Shown here piece by piece: positions 24,144 through 31,942 of a DNA stretch of 33,279 nucleotides (positions within the stretch are counted from its first letter, which is position 1; each line of letters starts with the position of its first letter). Origin of the DNA: an uncultured Verrucomicrobia subdivision 3 bacterium (GTDB taxonomy: Bacteria; Verrucomicrobiota; Verrucomicrobiia; Limisphaerales; UBA11358). Position numbers and translations under genes: made by a program. Where the stretch lies: positions 1 through 33,279 of the forward strand of contig CAIQWB010000020.1 of the NCBI GenBank assembly GCA_903875465.1, written 5' to 3'. The notes under the pieces were generated by a model. The model saw only the letters and a program-made list of their open reading frames with translations, was not told the origin of the DNA and did no database searches.

Positions 24144-24962
24144 TTAATGCGGCACCAAGCGCGGCGGCAACTGGCCATTGGTGAGTCGGTGATCGATAAC
24201 CTCCAGGGCCGAGGGTAGCTCCGTCAGGTTGTTAATCACAAAATGGGCGCCCGCTTCGGCCAGTTTCCGCGTTGCCCGCTGGATAATCCGGTTCCGGTCC
24301 TTTTCCGGCAGCCCGTTGAGCTCGCGTTCGCCCAGACTGATCAGGCTGCTGCTTTCCACCACCGCCACGGACCAAACCCCGGCGTTACTGGCCTCGGCCA
24401 CATCCGCGACGGTGTCACCCACTTTAACCACGGCGGCGGGCGGGCAAATTTTCAAAAACTCCAGATTCTTAAAGATCATCCAGGGCCAGGGACGGCCCTG
24501 GGGAACCTGATCGGCGGCAATCCAAAATTCCGGCATGTAACCCTGGCGGGCGGCGGCCGGGGCCAGAATTTCCATCAGGGGCGAGGTATAGCCAGTCGTG
24601 GAGCCAATCCGCAAGCCCTGCTCGCGCGCAAAGGTCAGCGCCCTCTCCAGGCCCGGAATCAGTTGGGCCGAGGCCGCCACGGTTTCCAGCATGCGTCGTT
24701 CGGCAGTGCGATACAAATCATCCACGTCATGCACGTTCGGGGGGGCCCCGTGCAATTGGTGCCAGACCGCCTGCACTTCCGGCAGGGCCAGCAGGGCCAG
24801 AATGTGGTCGCGCTTGTGAATACCCATGAATTGCTGAATATGCTCGAGCGACAACGCCACCCCTTTTTCGCGAAAGGCTGATTGAAACGCCGCAATCGGG
24901 CACAGGCAGCCAAAGTCCACCACGGTACCCGCCCAGTCAAAAATAATTCCCTTTAACTGCAT
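24144..24962 (-). CDS. phnX: Phosphonoacetaldehyde hydrolase (phosphonatase)
   Basis: PhnX hydrolyses the carbon-phosphorus bond of phosphonoacetaldehyde to acetaldehyde and phosphate. The 272-residue HAD protein has the phosphonatase-specific nucleophile motif FDWAGTVVD (Asp9) and the cap-domain Schiff-base lysine Lys50 in FMGIHKRDHI. It also has GSTTGYTSPLM, the arginine in QGRPWPWMIFKNLE and the acidic motif VKVGDTVADVAEASNAG. All expected catalytic elements are present and the length is normal. It lies on the strand opposite to phnW-pbfA, converging on the Sel1 gene with 31 bases between stops, and is divergent from the second HAD gene across 201 bases. Confidence 0.93.
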   Translation of the reverse strand: MQLKGIIFDWAGTVVDFGCLCPIAAFQSAFREKGVALSLEHIQQFMGIHKRDHILALLALPEVQAVWHQLHGAPPNVHDVDDLYRTAERRMLETVAASAQLIPGLERALTFAREQGLRIGSTTGYTSPLMEILAPAAARQGYMPEFWIAADQVPQGRPWPWMIFKNLEFLKICPPAAVVKVGDTVADVAEASNAGVWSVAVVESSSLISLGERELNGLPEKDRNRIIQRATRKLAEAGAHFVINNLTELPSALEVIDHRLTNGQLPPRLVPH

Positions 24963-25163
24963 ATATTTTGTGCCGTCAGCATAGGCCAGCCTGCCGCCGG
25001 CCCCAAACCCAAACCATGGTCAAAAAAGCGCCCTTGCCGTGCTCGCTAGGCGGAAACGGGATATCCGGACCGCTTGCCGGTTCCCGGACGGCCAACTACG
25101 CTTGGTGGACCATTCGCCAAACGAACTGGCTTGACCAACCACCACTGTTAACTGCCAAATCTT
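24963..25163. promoter_or_regulatory. Divergent control region between phnX and the second HAD gene
   Basis: This 201-base stretch without a gene must hold the promoters of both divergent units. On the minus side an AT-rich ATATATTTTG sits right at the phnX start. On the plus side TTGACC at about 25132 precedes an A/C-rich leader (ACCAACCACCACTGTTAACT) with no Shine-Dalgarno before ATG 25164. No operator palindrome is strong enough to name. Confidence 0.5.
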
Positions 25164-25892
25164 ATGAGCAAAATCAAACTGGTCGTTTTCGACCTGGCCG
25201 GCACCACCGTTGAGGATAACCATGCCGTGCGGGACTGCCTCTACACCGCCGCCCTGGAATTCAACCTGCCCACCACGCCCGAAGAAGTGCAGCTGCACAT
25301 GGGGACGAATAAAATCCATCTCTATCAGTATATCATCGCCCGGCGCCAGGGCCGCCCGATTGCTTTCAAAGACTTCGAAAAGCAGCAGGACCCGGCGACC
25401 CTCGAACTGGCCCTGCAAGTGTTTCACCGCTATGAAGTCCTGATGATCAATTATTACCGCACCGAAGTCCGGGAAATCCCGGGCGCGGCTGATACTTTTC
25501 GCTGGTGCCACGCCCAGGGCATCAAGGTGGCCACGAACACCGGCTTTCACCGGGAAATCACCCAGGCCATCATGGAGGGCCTGGGCTGGCTGCGCGATGG
25601 CCTCGTGGATCTGGCCGTGGATGTGGAGCATATTCCCAACCAGCGCGGGCGTCCCGCCCCGTATATGATCTTTCACGCCATGAGCCACCTCGAAATCCAA
25701 AGTGTGGCCGAGGTCGTCAAAATCGGGGACACGCCGGCCGACATGCTGGAGGGCACGAATGCTGGCTGCCGGGGCGTGGTGGGCGTCCTCACCGGCGTGC
25801 TGCCCGTGACCGCTTGGGGTCACCACCGTCATACCCACGTTATTCCCAGCGTGCGCGACCTGCCCGCCCTGCTGGAAACGGAATTTTCCTGA
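25164..25892 (+). CDS. Phosphonatase-like HAD hydrolase (TIGR03351-type)
   Basis: A 242-residue HAD protein related to PhnX but distinct. The nucleophile motif is VVFDLAGTTVED (Asp10). A lysine (Lys50) in HMGTNKIHLY falls at the same position as the Schiff-base lysine of the neighbouring PhnX. ATNTGFHREI, the arginine in RGRPAPYMIFHAM and VVKIGDTPADMLEGTNAG follow. This pattern matches the phosphonatase-like family often found with phosphonate genes; its substrate is not established to my knowledge. It is followed four bases later by the alcohol dehydrogenase, so the two form a translationally tight pair. A second phosphonatase for a substituted phosphonoaldehyde is the natural hypothesis. 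Confidence 0.82.
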   Translation: MSKIKLVVFDLAGTTVEDNHAVRDCLYTAALEFNLPTTPEEVQLHMGTNKIHLYQYIIARRQGRPIAFKDFEKQQDPATLELALQVFHRYEVLMINYYRTEVREIPGAADTFRWCHAQGIKVATNTGFHREITQAIMEGLGWLRDGLVDLAVDVEHIPNQRGRPAPYMIFHAMSHLEIQSVAEVVKIGDTPADMLEGTNAGCRGVVGVLTGVLPVTAWGHHRHTHVIPSVRDLPALLETEFS

Positions 25893-25896
25893 ACCC

Positions 25897-26988
25897 ATGA
25901 TCACCAGCAGACTGGCAGTCTTTCACGCCGCCGGCCGGCCGTTGACCCTGGAGTCCACCCCCGTGCCGCCGTTGCAAACCGGCGAAATCTTGGTGCGCAC
26001 CGAATATACGACCCTTTGCCGGAGTGATTTAAACACATTTTCCGGCAAGCGGACCGAACCGGTTCCGACCATCTTGGGCCATGAAATGGTCGGCCGGATT
26101 GCCGGCCTGGCCCCCGGGGCGCCCCCCACCGACTGCCGCGGGGCGGCCTTGCGCGTGGGCGACCGCGTGACCTGGGCGATTTATGCGGCGGATCCTGCCT
26201 CCCCGCTCGCCCGCCTCGGGTTGCCGCAAAAAGCCGCCGGCCTGTTCAAGTATGGCCATGAAACCATCCGGCCCGGCAGCACCCTGCACGGGGGCCTGGC
26301 GGAATATTGCATCCTGCGCCGCCATACCCCGGTCATCCGCATCGACGCCCCTGTGCCCTTGCCCCTGCTCGCCCTGATCAACTGTTCCGTGGCCACCGTG
26401 GCTGGCTCCTTGCGACTGGCCGGCCCCGTGGCGGGGCGCACCGTCATCATTGCCGGCGCGGGCATGCTCGGCGTGGTCGCCTGCGCCATGTGCCGCTGCG
26501 CCGGGGCAAAAACCATCATTGCCTTGGACATTGCCGCAGACCGCCTGGCCACCGCCACCCAATTTGGGGCGGACCATACCTTCCATCCCGGCTCCGGCTT
26601 TGCCGCGTTGCCGCAGGAATTGGCCACCCGGTGGCCTGGCGAACCGGTGGCCGTCGCCCTGGATTACAGCGGCGTCCCGGAAACCATGGAGGCGTTGCTC
26701 GGCCTGCTCGGCATCGGTGGCACCGCTGTTTTCATCGGCGCGACCTTCCCGCAACGCTCCCTGCAAATCAACGCCGAACAACTCATCCGCAAAGTCCATA
26801 CCATCAAAGGTTTGCATAATTACAACGAATCCGACTTCGTGGCTGCCGTCGAATTCATGGAACGTAATTATGCCCGCTTTCCCTTCGCAACCCTCGTGCA
26901 CGAGGAATTTGATTTGGCTTCAGTGAATGCCGCCTTCGCACACGCCCTGGCCTCCCGGGCCTATCGCGTCGGCGTTCGGATCTGTTGA
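25897..26988 (+). CDS. Phosphonate-associated zinc-type alcohol dehydrogenase (TIGR03366/HpnZ-like)
   Basis: A 363-residue medium-chain dehydrogenase/reductase. The GroES-like half has the catalytic-zinc ligands Cys41 in TLCRSDLNTF and His62-Glu63 in ILGHEMVGRI. The Rossmann half has VIIAGAGMLGVVACAMCRCA and ALDIAADRL, fitting NAD(H) use. The segment LGLPQKAAGLFKYGHETIRP and the pairing with the HAD gene fit the proposed phosphonate-catabolism dehydrogenase family. The loop that usually holds the four-cysteine structural zinc site (about residues 88-115) contains no cysteine. It presumably oxidises or reduces a phosphonate alcohol or aldehyde; the substrate is unknown. Confidence 0.82.
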   Translation: MITSRLAVFHAAGRPLTLESTPVPPLQTGEILVRTEYTTLCRSDLNTFSGKRTEPVPTILGHEMVGRIAGLAPGAPPTDCRGAALRVGDRVTWAIYAADPASPLARLGLPQKAAGLFKYGHETIRPGSTLHGGLAEYCILRRHTPVIRIDAPVPLPLLALINCSVATVAGSLRLAGPVAGRTVIIAGAGMLGVVACAMCRCAGAKTIIALDIAADRLATATQFGADHTFHPGSGFAALPQELATRWPGEPVAVALDYSGVPETMEALLGLLGIGGTAVFIGATFPQRSLQINAEQLIRKVHTIKGLHNYNESDFVAAVEFMERNYARFPFATLVHEEFDLASVNAAFAHALASRAYRVGVRIC

Positions 26989-27050
26989 AAGGGGTCCCCT
27001 CTTAGCCGGATCTATGCATTTCTATTACAAGGTTCCGGTTTGGGCCTATT

Positions 27051-27278
27051 AAACCCGAACTCCGAAATTAAAACGGCCGGTCGGCATCCATCGCTTGGGC
27101 ATAAACGCTTTGGAACATTGGCTTCCCAAGCCGCTGCCCAGCAGTTGGCTATTTAAGGATGCGCGCTGCGCGCGGCGGCAGTCTCAGCAGACCACTGCGG
27201 GTAGGCCGGCGATTTTTCCAAAGGGTTTCTGCTCCAACAGCTTGACGCATTCCAGCCATTTTACTTTCGGAGTTCGGG
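27051..27278. mobile_element. MITE-like element with inverted ends
   Basis: AACCCGAACTCCGAAATTAA (from 27052) is the reverse complement of the repeat tail that ends at 27278, with about 22 of 25 bases matching between the two ends. The pair bounds a 228-bp non-coding segment containing the 102-nt repeat copy at its right side. The layout is that of a miniature inverted-repeat element. No flanking duplication is obvious. It fills most of the 454 gene-free bases between the dehydrogenase and the outer-membrane protein gene; from 27281 to 27442 I see nothing further. Confidence 0.5.
27177..27278 (+). repeat. 102-nt dispersed repeat, copy 2
   Basis: Aligns without gaps to 9359-9460 with about ten mismatches. 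The tail here reads TTTTACTTTCGGAGTTCGGG, one base different from the other plus-oriented copies. It forms the right half of the MITE-like element. Confidence 0.85.
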
Positions 27279-27442
27279 CTAAAATTACTCCTGCCCACAA
27301 GAGAAATACCTGCAGAAAAAAACACTTGGGCTCCCCAGCGGTCAGCATCAGCCTGAATTGTGCTTGTGTGGGCCGGTGGTTAGTCCTCATGGCATCACTG
27401 AAAGCGTGGTCGCTTGCATTCCATTCTTGGGCCCTTCGCCCC

Positions 27443-28660
27443 TCAGCTCCCAAACAAACCCCGCCAGCCTTTCCACAGGCCGGGCGACAACGGATGAAAC
27501 CGCGATCCTGCCAGTTTATCCAAATCAATCTGCAGCAGCATCCCGATGCTGTTCGCCCCCCGCCCATGCGCCCGGATGGCGTCCACCCCGTAGCCATAAT
27601 CCAAAATCACCTTCCACCGGTCCGATTTCGCCCGGTACAAAATCCCGCCACCCACCCCTGTCAGCCAGTTCCCCGGCTGCCCCATGCCCGGCAGGTAATC
27701 CACCACCGTGGTCGCCGCCTCCACATTCAGATTCCAATGCTTGTCCTTGTCCAACGGCAGCAAATAATTCGCATTAAACAGCACAAAATTCCGCGCGCTG
27801 ATTTCCTGATAATAATAGCCGGGCAGGGAGAGCGGAAATTCCGCCACCAGCGGCAAGTACCCCCCAATCCGGTAACCGCTGAACCGGTCCGCATTCACAC
27901 TCGTACCGGCCTGCAACTTTACCGAAAAACTCTGCTGACTGTCCGGCAGCGTGTAATCCAAGGCCGCCTGCGTCCAAAACAGGTGCGATTGCGATTCCAC
28001 TGTACGGTCGTAACTGCCGTGCCGGAAAAAACCATATGGATCCGAATCCGACCGAAACTGCCCCTCGTACCATATCGACAACTCCATGGCCAGCGCCGGG
28101 AACAAAGTCGGCTCAATCCCCCCCCAGCGCAGCCCGGAACGCACGTTAAACGTCGTTCGGTTGTCGGGCACCATAAATCGGGCCGCTGTGCCATCCGCCA
28201 CGTAAATCGAATAGTGAGTCCCGCCCCGTAATATAAAACTCAGCGGAATCTGATCCCCGGGATTAATCAAATGATACAAACTCGCCGAAAACTCCACCCC
28301 ATGTCCGTCAAAAGATTCACCCGGATGATACGTCCCCCCGCGAATTTCCGAATAACCGTCGGCAAAACCACCCCCCGCCAGACCAATCCCCAAATCCGTA
28401 TTCGGTCCAAGCAGCCCCTTGAAACCCACCTCTGAATCCATGTAAACCGGCGCCACCGCCAGTCGCAACGTGATATTCGTCTGCAGAAAATTCGGCTGGT
28501 TATGGTAATAAAATGCATAAGCCCCCAAAGGCGACCGGCCTTCCAGTGGTTGATCATATCCCAACTGCACCAGGTCACGCGCCACCGGATCCACCTGCGC
28601 GCCCGCCTTCATCCCCAGGAATACCAGAACTCCCGCCAGCCAGTACCCCTTAAGTTTCAT
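27443..28660 (-). CDS. Probable outer-membrane beta-barrel protein
   Basis: A 405-residue protein with a signal peptide (MKLKGYWLAGVLVFLGMKAG, cleaved near AGAQ). The body alternates short hydrophobic strands and polar turns: ITLRLAVAPVYMDSEVGFKG, FSASLYHLINPGDQIPLSFI, LRWGGIEPTLFPALAMELSI, SFSVKLQAGTSVNADRFSG and KWKVILDYGYGVDAIRAHGR-like strands near the end. This fits an outer-membrane barrel of unknown cargo; no named family is recognised. The ATG at 28660 begins the signal peptide and is preferred over one 12 codons upstream. It is divergent from the carB fragment gene across 104 bases. A link to phosphonate uptake is possible but unsupported. Confidence 0.65.
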   Translation of the reverse strand: MKLKGYWLAGVLVFLGMKAGAQVDPVARDLVQLGYDQPLEGRSPLGAYAFYYHNQPNFLQTNITLRLAVAPVYMDSEVGFKGLLGPNTDLGIGLAGGGFADGYSEIRGGTYHPGESFDGHGVEFSASLYHLINPGDQIPLSFILRGGTHYSIYVADGTAARFMVPDNRTTFNVRSGLRWGGIEPTLFPALAMELSIWYEGQFRSDSDPYGFFRHGSYDRTVESQSHLFWTQAALDYTLPDSQQSFSVKLQAGTSVNADRFSGYRIGGYLPLVAEFPLSLPGYYYQEISARNFVLFNANYLLPLDKDKHWNLNVEAATTVVDYLPGMGQPGNWLTGVGGGILYRAKSDRWKVILDYGYGVDAIRAHGRGANSIGMLLQIDLDKLAGSRFHPLSPGLWKGWRGLFGS

Positions 28661-28764
28661 AGTGCCATAACTAAACCATCCCCCCTTGCCCGGCAAGTTG
28701 AATCAAGTCCCGGCTGGACACTGCCGGTAAAATTCGGCTAACTATCTGCCAACTGATTTTTCTG

Positions 28765-30564
28765 ATGCCACCGCTTAACGCTGAAAAACTGGCCAAAGCC
28801 AAGTCGCTCGGGTTTTCCGACCGGCAAATCGCTCATTTAACGGGTCAAACCGAGGATGCCGTCCGCGCCGAGCGTAAACGTATCGGCCTGATTCCCAGCT
28901 ACCGCCTGGTGGACACTTGTGCCGCCGAGTTCGAGGCCTACACTCCTTATTATTATTCCACCTACGATCGCGGCGATGACGAGGTCAAGGGCAACTCCGC
29001 CAAAAAGGTCATGATCCTCGGCGGTGGCCCCAACCGCATCGGCCAGGGCATTGAGTTTGACTATTGCTGTGTTCACGCCGCCTTCGCCCTCAAGGAAGAC
29101 GGCTTCGAGACCATCATGGTCAATTCCAACCCCGAGACCGTCTCCACCGATTACGATACCAGCGACAAGCTCTTCTTTGAGCCTTTGACCCTCGAGGATG
29201 TCCTGCACATTTACGAACGGGAACAATGCTGGGGTGCCATCGCCCAGTTTGGCGGCCAGACGCCACTCAACCTTGCCCTGGCGCTGCAAAAAAACGGCGT
29301 CAACATCATTGGCACCTCGCCCCAAAGCATCGAGATCGCCGAAGACCGCAAATTGTTCGCGGCCATGCTGAACAAGCTGAACATCCCGCAGCCCCCCAAC
29401 GGCCTGGCCACCAACGAGGCCGAGGCCCTGCTGGCTTCCAAGCAACTCGGTTATCCCGTCCTGGTGCGCCCCAGCTTCGTCCTGGGCGGCCGCGCCATGC
29501 AGATTGTTTATTCCGATGCCGAACTGTCGCACTACATGCGCTTCGCCGTCGAGGCCTCCCCCGAACGTCCCGTGTTGGTGGATAAGTTTCTCGAAGATGC
29601 CACCGAGGTGGACGTGGATTGCATCACGGATGTCGGTCACTTTCCGAACCCGGAGGAAGGCACCATTGTTATCGGCGGCATGCTCGAGCACATCGAATTT
29701 GCCGGCGTGCATTCTGGTGACGCCGCCATGGTTTTGCCCCCGCACACGCTCACTCATAGTGTCATTGCCACCATCCGCCAGTACACCCACGCCATGGCGC
29801 GGGAATTGAAGGTCATCGGCCTGATGAACGTGCAATACGCCGTGAAGGGCGAAACCGTTTACGTCCTGGAGGTGAATCCCCGTGCCTCCCGCACTGTGCC
29901 TTTCTCCAGCAAGGCGATCGGCGTCCCGCTGGCCAAACTGGCCGCCAAGGTGATGGCCGGTAAAACCCTCAAGGAACTGGGTTTCACCGCGGAAATCTGG
30001 CCCGATTACTGGGCCGTCAAGGAATCCGTCTTCCCCTTCAACCGTTTTCACGGCCAGGACATTTTGCTTTCCCCCGAAATGCGCTCCACCGGCGAGGTCA
30101 TGGGCCTGGATGCCGACCTGGGCGTGGCGTATGCCAAGTCGCAAATGGCGGCCAACTCACCCTTGCCGGTGAGCGGCCGGGTGTTCATCAGCGTCAGTGA
30201 TCACCATAAAGACGAGGTCGCCGCCGTCGCCCGGCAATACACTGACCTGGGCTTTGAACTCGTCGCCACCAGTGGCACGGCCGCCGTGTTGGAAAAAGCC
30301 GGATTGAAAGTGCAGCGCGTGCTGAAACTGACCGAGGGCCGTCCCAATGTCGTGGACCTCCTGAAAAACAAGGAAATCCAGCTCGTCATCAATACCCCCG
30401 CCGGCCAGAGCCCGCGCGCGGATGAAATCAAAATTCGCACCACGGCCGTTTATACCGGCACCCCCATCATGACCACCCTGAGCGGGGCCAAAGCCGCCGC
30501 CCTCGGCATCGCCGCCCTGAAAGAACGCGGCTACGATGTGAAGACCGTGCAGGAATATCACTGA
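28765..30564 (+). CDS. carB: Carbamoyl-phosphate synthase large subunit, stand-alone C-terminal half
   Basis: This 599-residue protein matches only the second half of CarB. It starts within the oligomerisation domain (FSDRQIAHLTGQ, then SYRLVDTCAAEFEAYTPYYY). It continues with the carbamate-phosphorylating ATP-grasp unit (LGGGPNRIGQGIEFDYCCVH, NSNPETVSTDYDTSDKLFFE, RPSFVLGGRAMQIVYSD, EVDVDCITD, VLEVNPRASRTVPF) and ends with the MGS-like regulatory domain (VFISVSDHH to VQEYH). The carbamoyl-phosphate-forming half is present; the bicarbonate-phosphorylating N-terminal half is not upstream, where a TGA at 28699 closes the frame. Split large subunits occur in some bacteria and archaea, so it is probably functional with a partner elsewhere. 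No carA is adjacent. Confidence 0.9.
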   Translation: MPPLNAEKLAKAKSLGFSDRQIAHLTGQTEDAVRAERKRIGLIPSYRLVDTCAAEFEAYTPYYYSTYDRGDDEVKGNSAKKVMILGGGPNRIGQGIEFDYCCVHAAFALKEDGFETIMVNSNPETVSTDYDTSDKLFFEPLTLEDVLHIYEREQCWGAIAQFGGQTPLNLALALQKNGVNIIGTSPQSIEIAEDRKLFAAMLNKLNIPQPPNGLATNEAEALLASKQLGYPVLVRPSFVLGGRAMQIVYSDAELSHYMRFAVEASPERPVLVDKFLEDATEVDVDCITDVGHFPNPEEGTIVIGGMLEHIEFAGVHSGDAAMVLPPHTLTHSVIATIRQYTHAMARELKVIGLMNVQYAVKGETVYVLEVNPRASRTVPFSSKAIGVPLAKLAAKVMAGKTLKELGFTAEIWPDYWAVKESVFPFNRFHGQDILLSPEMRSTGEVMGLDADLGVAYAKSQMAANSPLPVSGRVFISVSDHHKDEVAAVARQYTDLGFELVATSGTAAVLEKAGLKVQRVLKLTEGRPNVVDLLKNKEIQLVINTPAGQSPRADEIKIRTTAVYTGTPIMTTLSGAKAAALGIAALKERGYDVKTVQEYH

Positions 30565-30699
30565 GTTTTTCCCCGCCTGCCACCTGCTTTCCCTGCCCGC
30601 CCCAAGCGGTCAGGGAAATGTGCTTCTCAGACAAAGATATGAGGGGTTTCTGCTTTCGCGCCCACCGCGCTTGGCGTAATGCTAATGCCGACACACCTC

Positions 30700-31845
30700 A
30701 TGAAAACCTGCACTCTATGGGTCCTTCTTGCGCTCGCCAGCCAGGTCACGGTCTGGCTGGCCACCGCTGATTCCCTGGCGTTCCCCGGGGCCGAAGGCTT
30801 CGGCCGCCACACGCCAGGAGGTAATGCCGGCCCGGTGGTCCATGTCACTAATCTGAGCGATGCCGGGCCCGGCTCGTTCCGGGAGGCTGTGAGCCAGTCC
30901 AATCGCCACGTGGTCTTTGATGTCAGCGGTATCATCCGGCTGCAATCCAATGTGGCCGTCGGCAGCCAGCTGACCTTGGATGGGCAAACGGCGCCGGGTG
31001 CGGGCATCCTGCTTTACGGCCGTTCCACTTCGTTCAGTGGCGCTCATGATGTCATTGTGCGGTACTTGCGATTTCGCGAGGGTATAAACGGCGACAAGGG
31101 CAAATGCGCGGTGAATCTCTCCGGCGGGCAGAACCTGATTTTTGATCATTGCTCCATTGAATGGGGCCGGTGGGATTGCCTGGGGGTCACCCGGGGCAGC
31201 CACGACATCACCTTCCAATACTGCATCATCGGCGAAGGTGTGGACCCGCAGCGCTTTGGCTCCTTGACTGATGATGCCGACAACATCACCTACAGCCACA
31301 ATCTTTGGATCAATAACCAGAGCCGCAACCCCAAGGCCAAGGGTAAAATCCAGTATATTAACAATGTCATTTATAACTGGGGGGTATGCGGGCTCGTGGG
31401 CGGCCATTCCGGGGCCGATCATTATCTGGATGCCATCGGGAACTATTTCATCGCCGGTCCAAATTCCAGCCGTCACTTCACCGGTGAATACAAGGCCACG
31501 GACCATGTTTACCAGCGGGATAATTTCACCGACCTGAACCCGGACGGCCAGCTGAATGGCCGCCTCGTCGTGCCTGCGGATTTTGGGGCGGGCGAGGATG
31601 CTCCCACCTTCCTGGCGGGGCCTGCGGTGACTCCGCCAGCCCCGGTCACCGTGGAGCCGGCGGCCGTGGCCCTGGCCCATGTCCTGGCCCAGGCCGGATG
31701 TTCACGGCAGCGGGATGCCATCGACCTTCGGCTCCTTGACGCCGTGCAATCTTACGGGACCCGTGGGAAGATCATCCACAGCGAGGCTGAGGTGGGCGGG
31801 CCCGGTGTCATCAAGGAAGAGCATGTCGTGGCCGTGGAACAATAA
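30700..31845 (+). CDS. Secreted pectate-lyase-like protein
   Basis: A 381-residue exported protein with a signal peptide (MKTCTLWVLLALASQVTVWL to about residue 24). The mature part begins FPGAEGFGRHTPGGNAGPVV, the usual opening of polysaccharide lyase family 1-like bacterial proteins, followed by GSFREAVSQSNRHVVFDVSG. Right-handed beta-helix rungs follow: LTLDGQTAPGAGI, DVIVRYLRFREG, NLIFDHCSIEWG, DITFQYCIIGEG and NITYSHNLWINNQSRNPKA. The last contains the RNP segment near the catalytic groove. It probably cleaves or binds pectin-like polymer outside the cell. The ATG at 30700 starts the signal peptide and is preferred over two ATGs just upstream. It stands alone. Confidence 0.85.
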   Translation: MKTCTLWVLLALASQVTVWLATADSLAFPGAEGFGRHTPGGNAGPVVHVTNLSDAGPGSFREAVSQSNRHVVFDVSGIIRLQSNVAVGSQLTLDGQTAPGAGILLYGRSTSFSGAHDVIVRYLRFREGINGDKGKCAVNLSGGQNLIFDHCSIEWGRWDCLGVTRGSHDITFQYCIIGEGVDPQRFGSLTDDADNITYSHNLWINNQSRNPKAKGKIQYINNVIYNWGVCGLVGGHSGADHYLDAIGNYFIAGPNSSRHFTGEYKATDHVYQRDNFTDLNPDGQLNGRLVVPADFGAGEDAPTFLAGPAVTPPAPVTVEPAAVALAHVLAQAGCSRQRDAIDLRLLDAVQSYGTRGKIIHSEAEVGGPGVIKEEHVVAVEQ

Positions 31846-31942
31846 GGCCCGGCGGGAACACGTTCTTCCCCACCACGGCCAAGCTTTTTGCCCGGGCGCT
31901 GGCCCGGTTGGGTGAGATGCCCACCCCGGCGGTCACCCTTAT

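Noticed and set aside
27095-28231. 378-codon plus-strand frame across the MITE-like element and the outer-membrane protein gene
   Set aside because: It joins repeat sequence to the antisense of a protein with signal peptide and barrel strands; not plausible as a gene.
27443-28660. Outer-membrane barrel as part of the phosphonate system
   Set aside because: It is on the other strand, separated by a MITE-like element, with no family match to a phosphonate or phosphate porin; kept only as a possibility.
28699-28764. Upstream extension or fusion of carB to its N-terminal half
   Set aside because: An in-frame TGA at 28699 and no CarB-like residues upstream show that the gene really begins near 28765.
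28837-30144. 435-codon minus-strand frame opposite the carB half
   Set aside because: Antisense shadow; the plus-strand protein matches CarB along its whole length.
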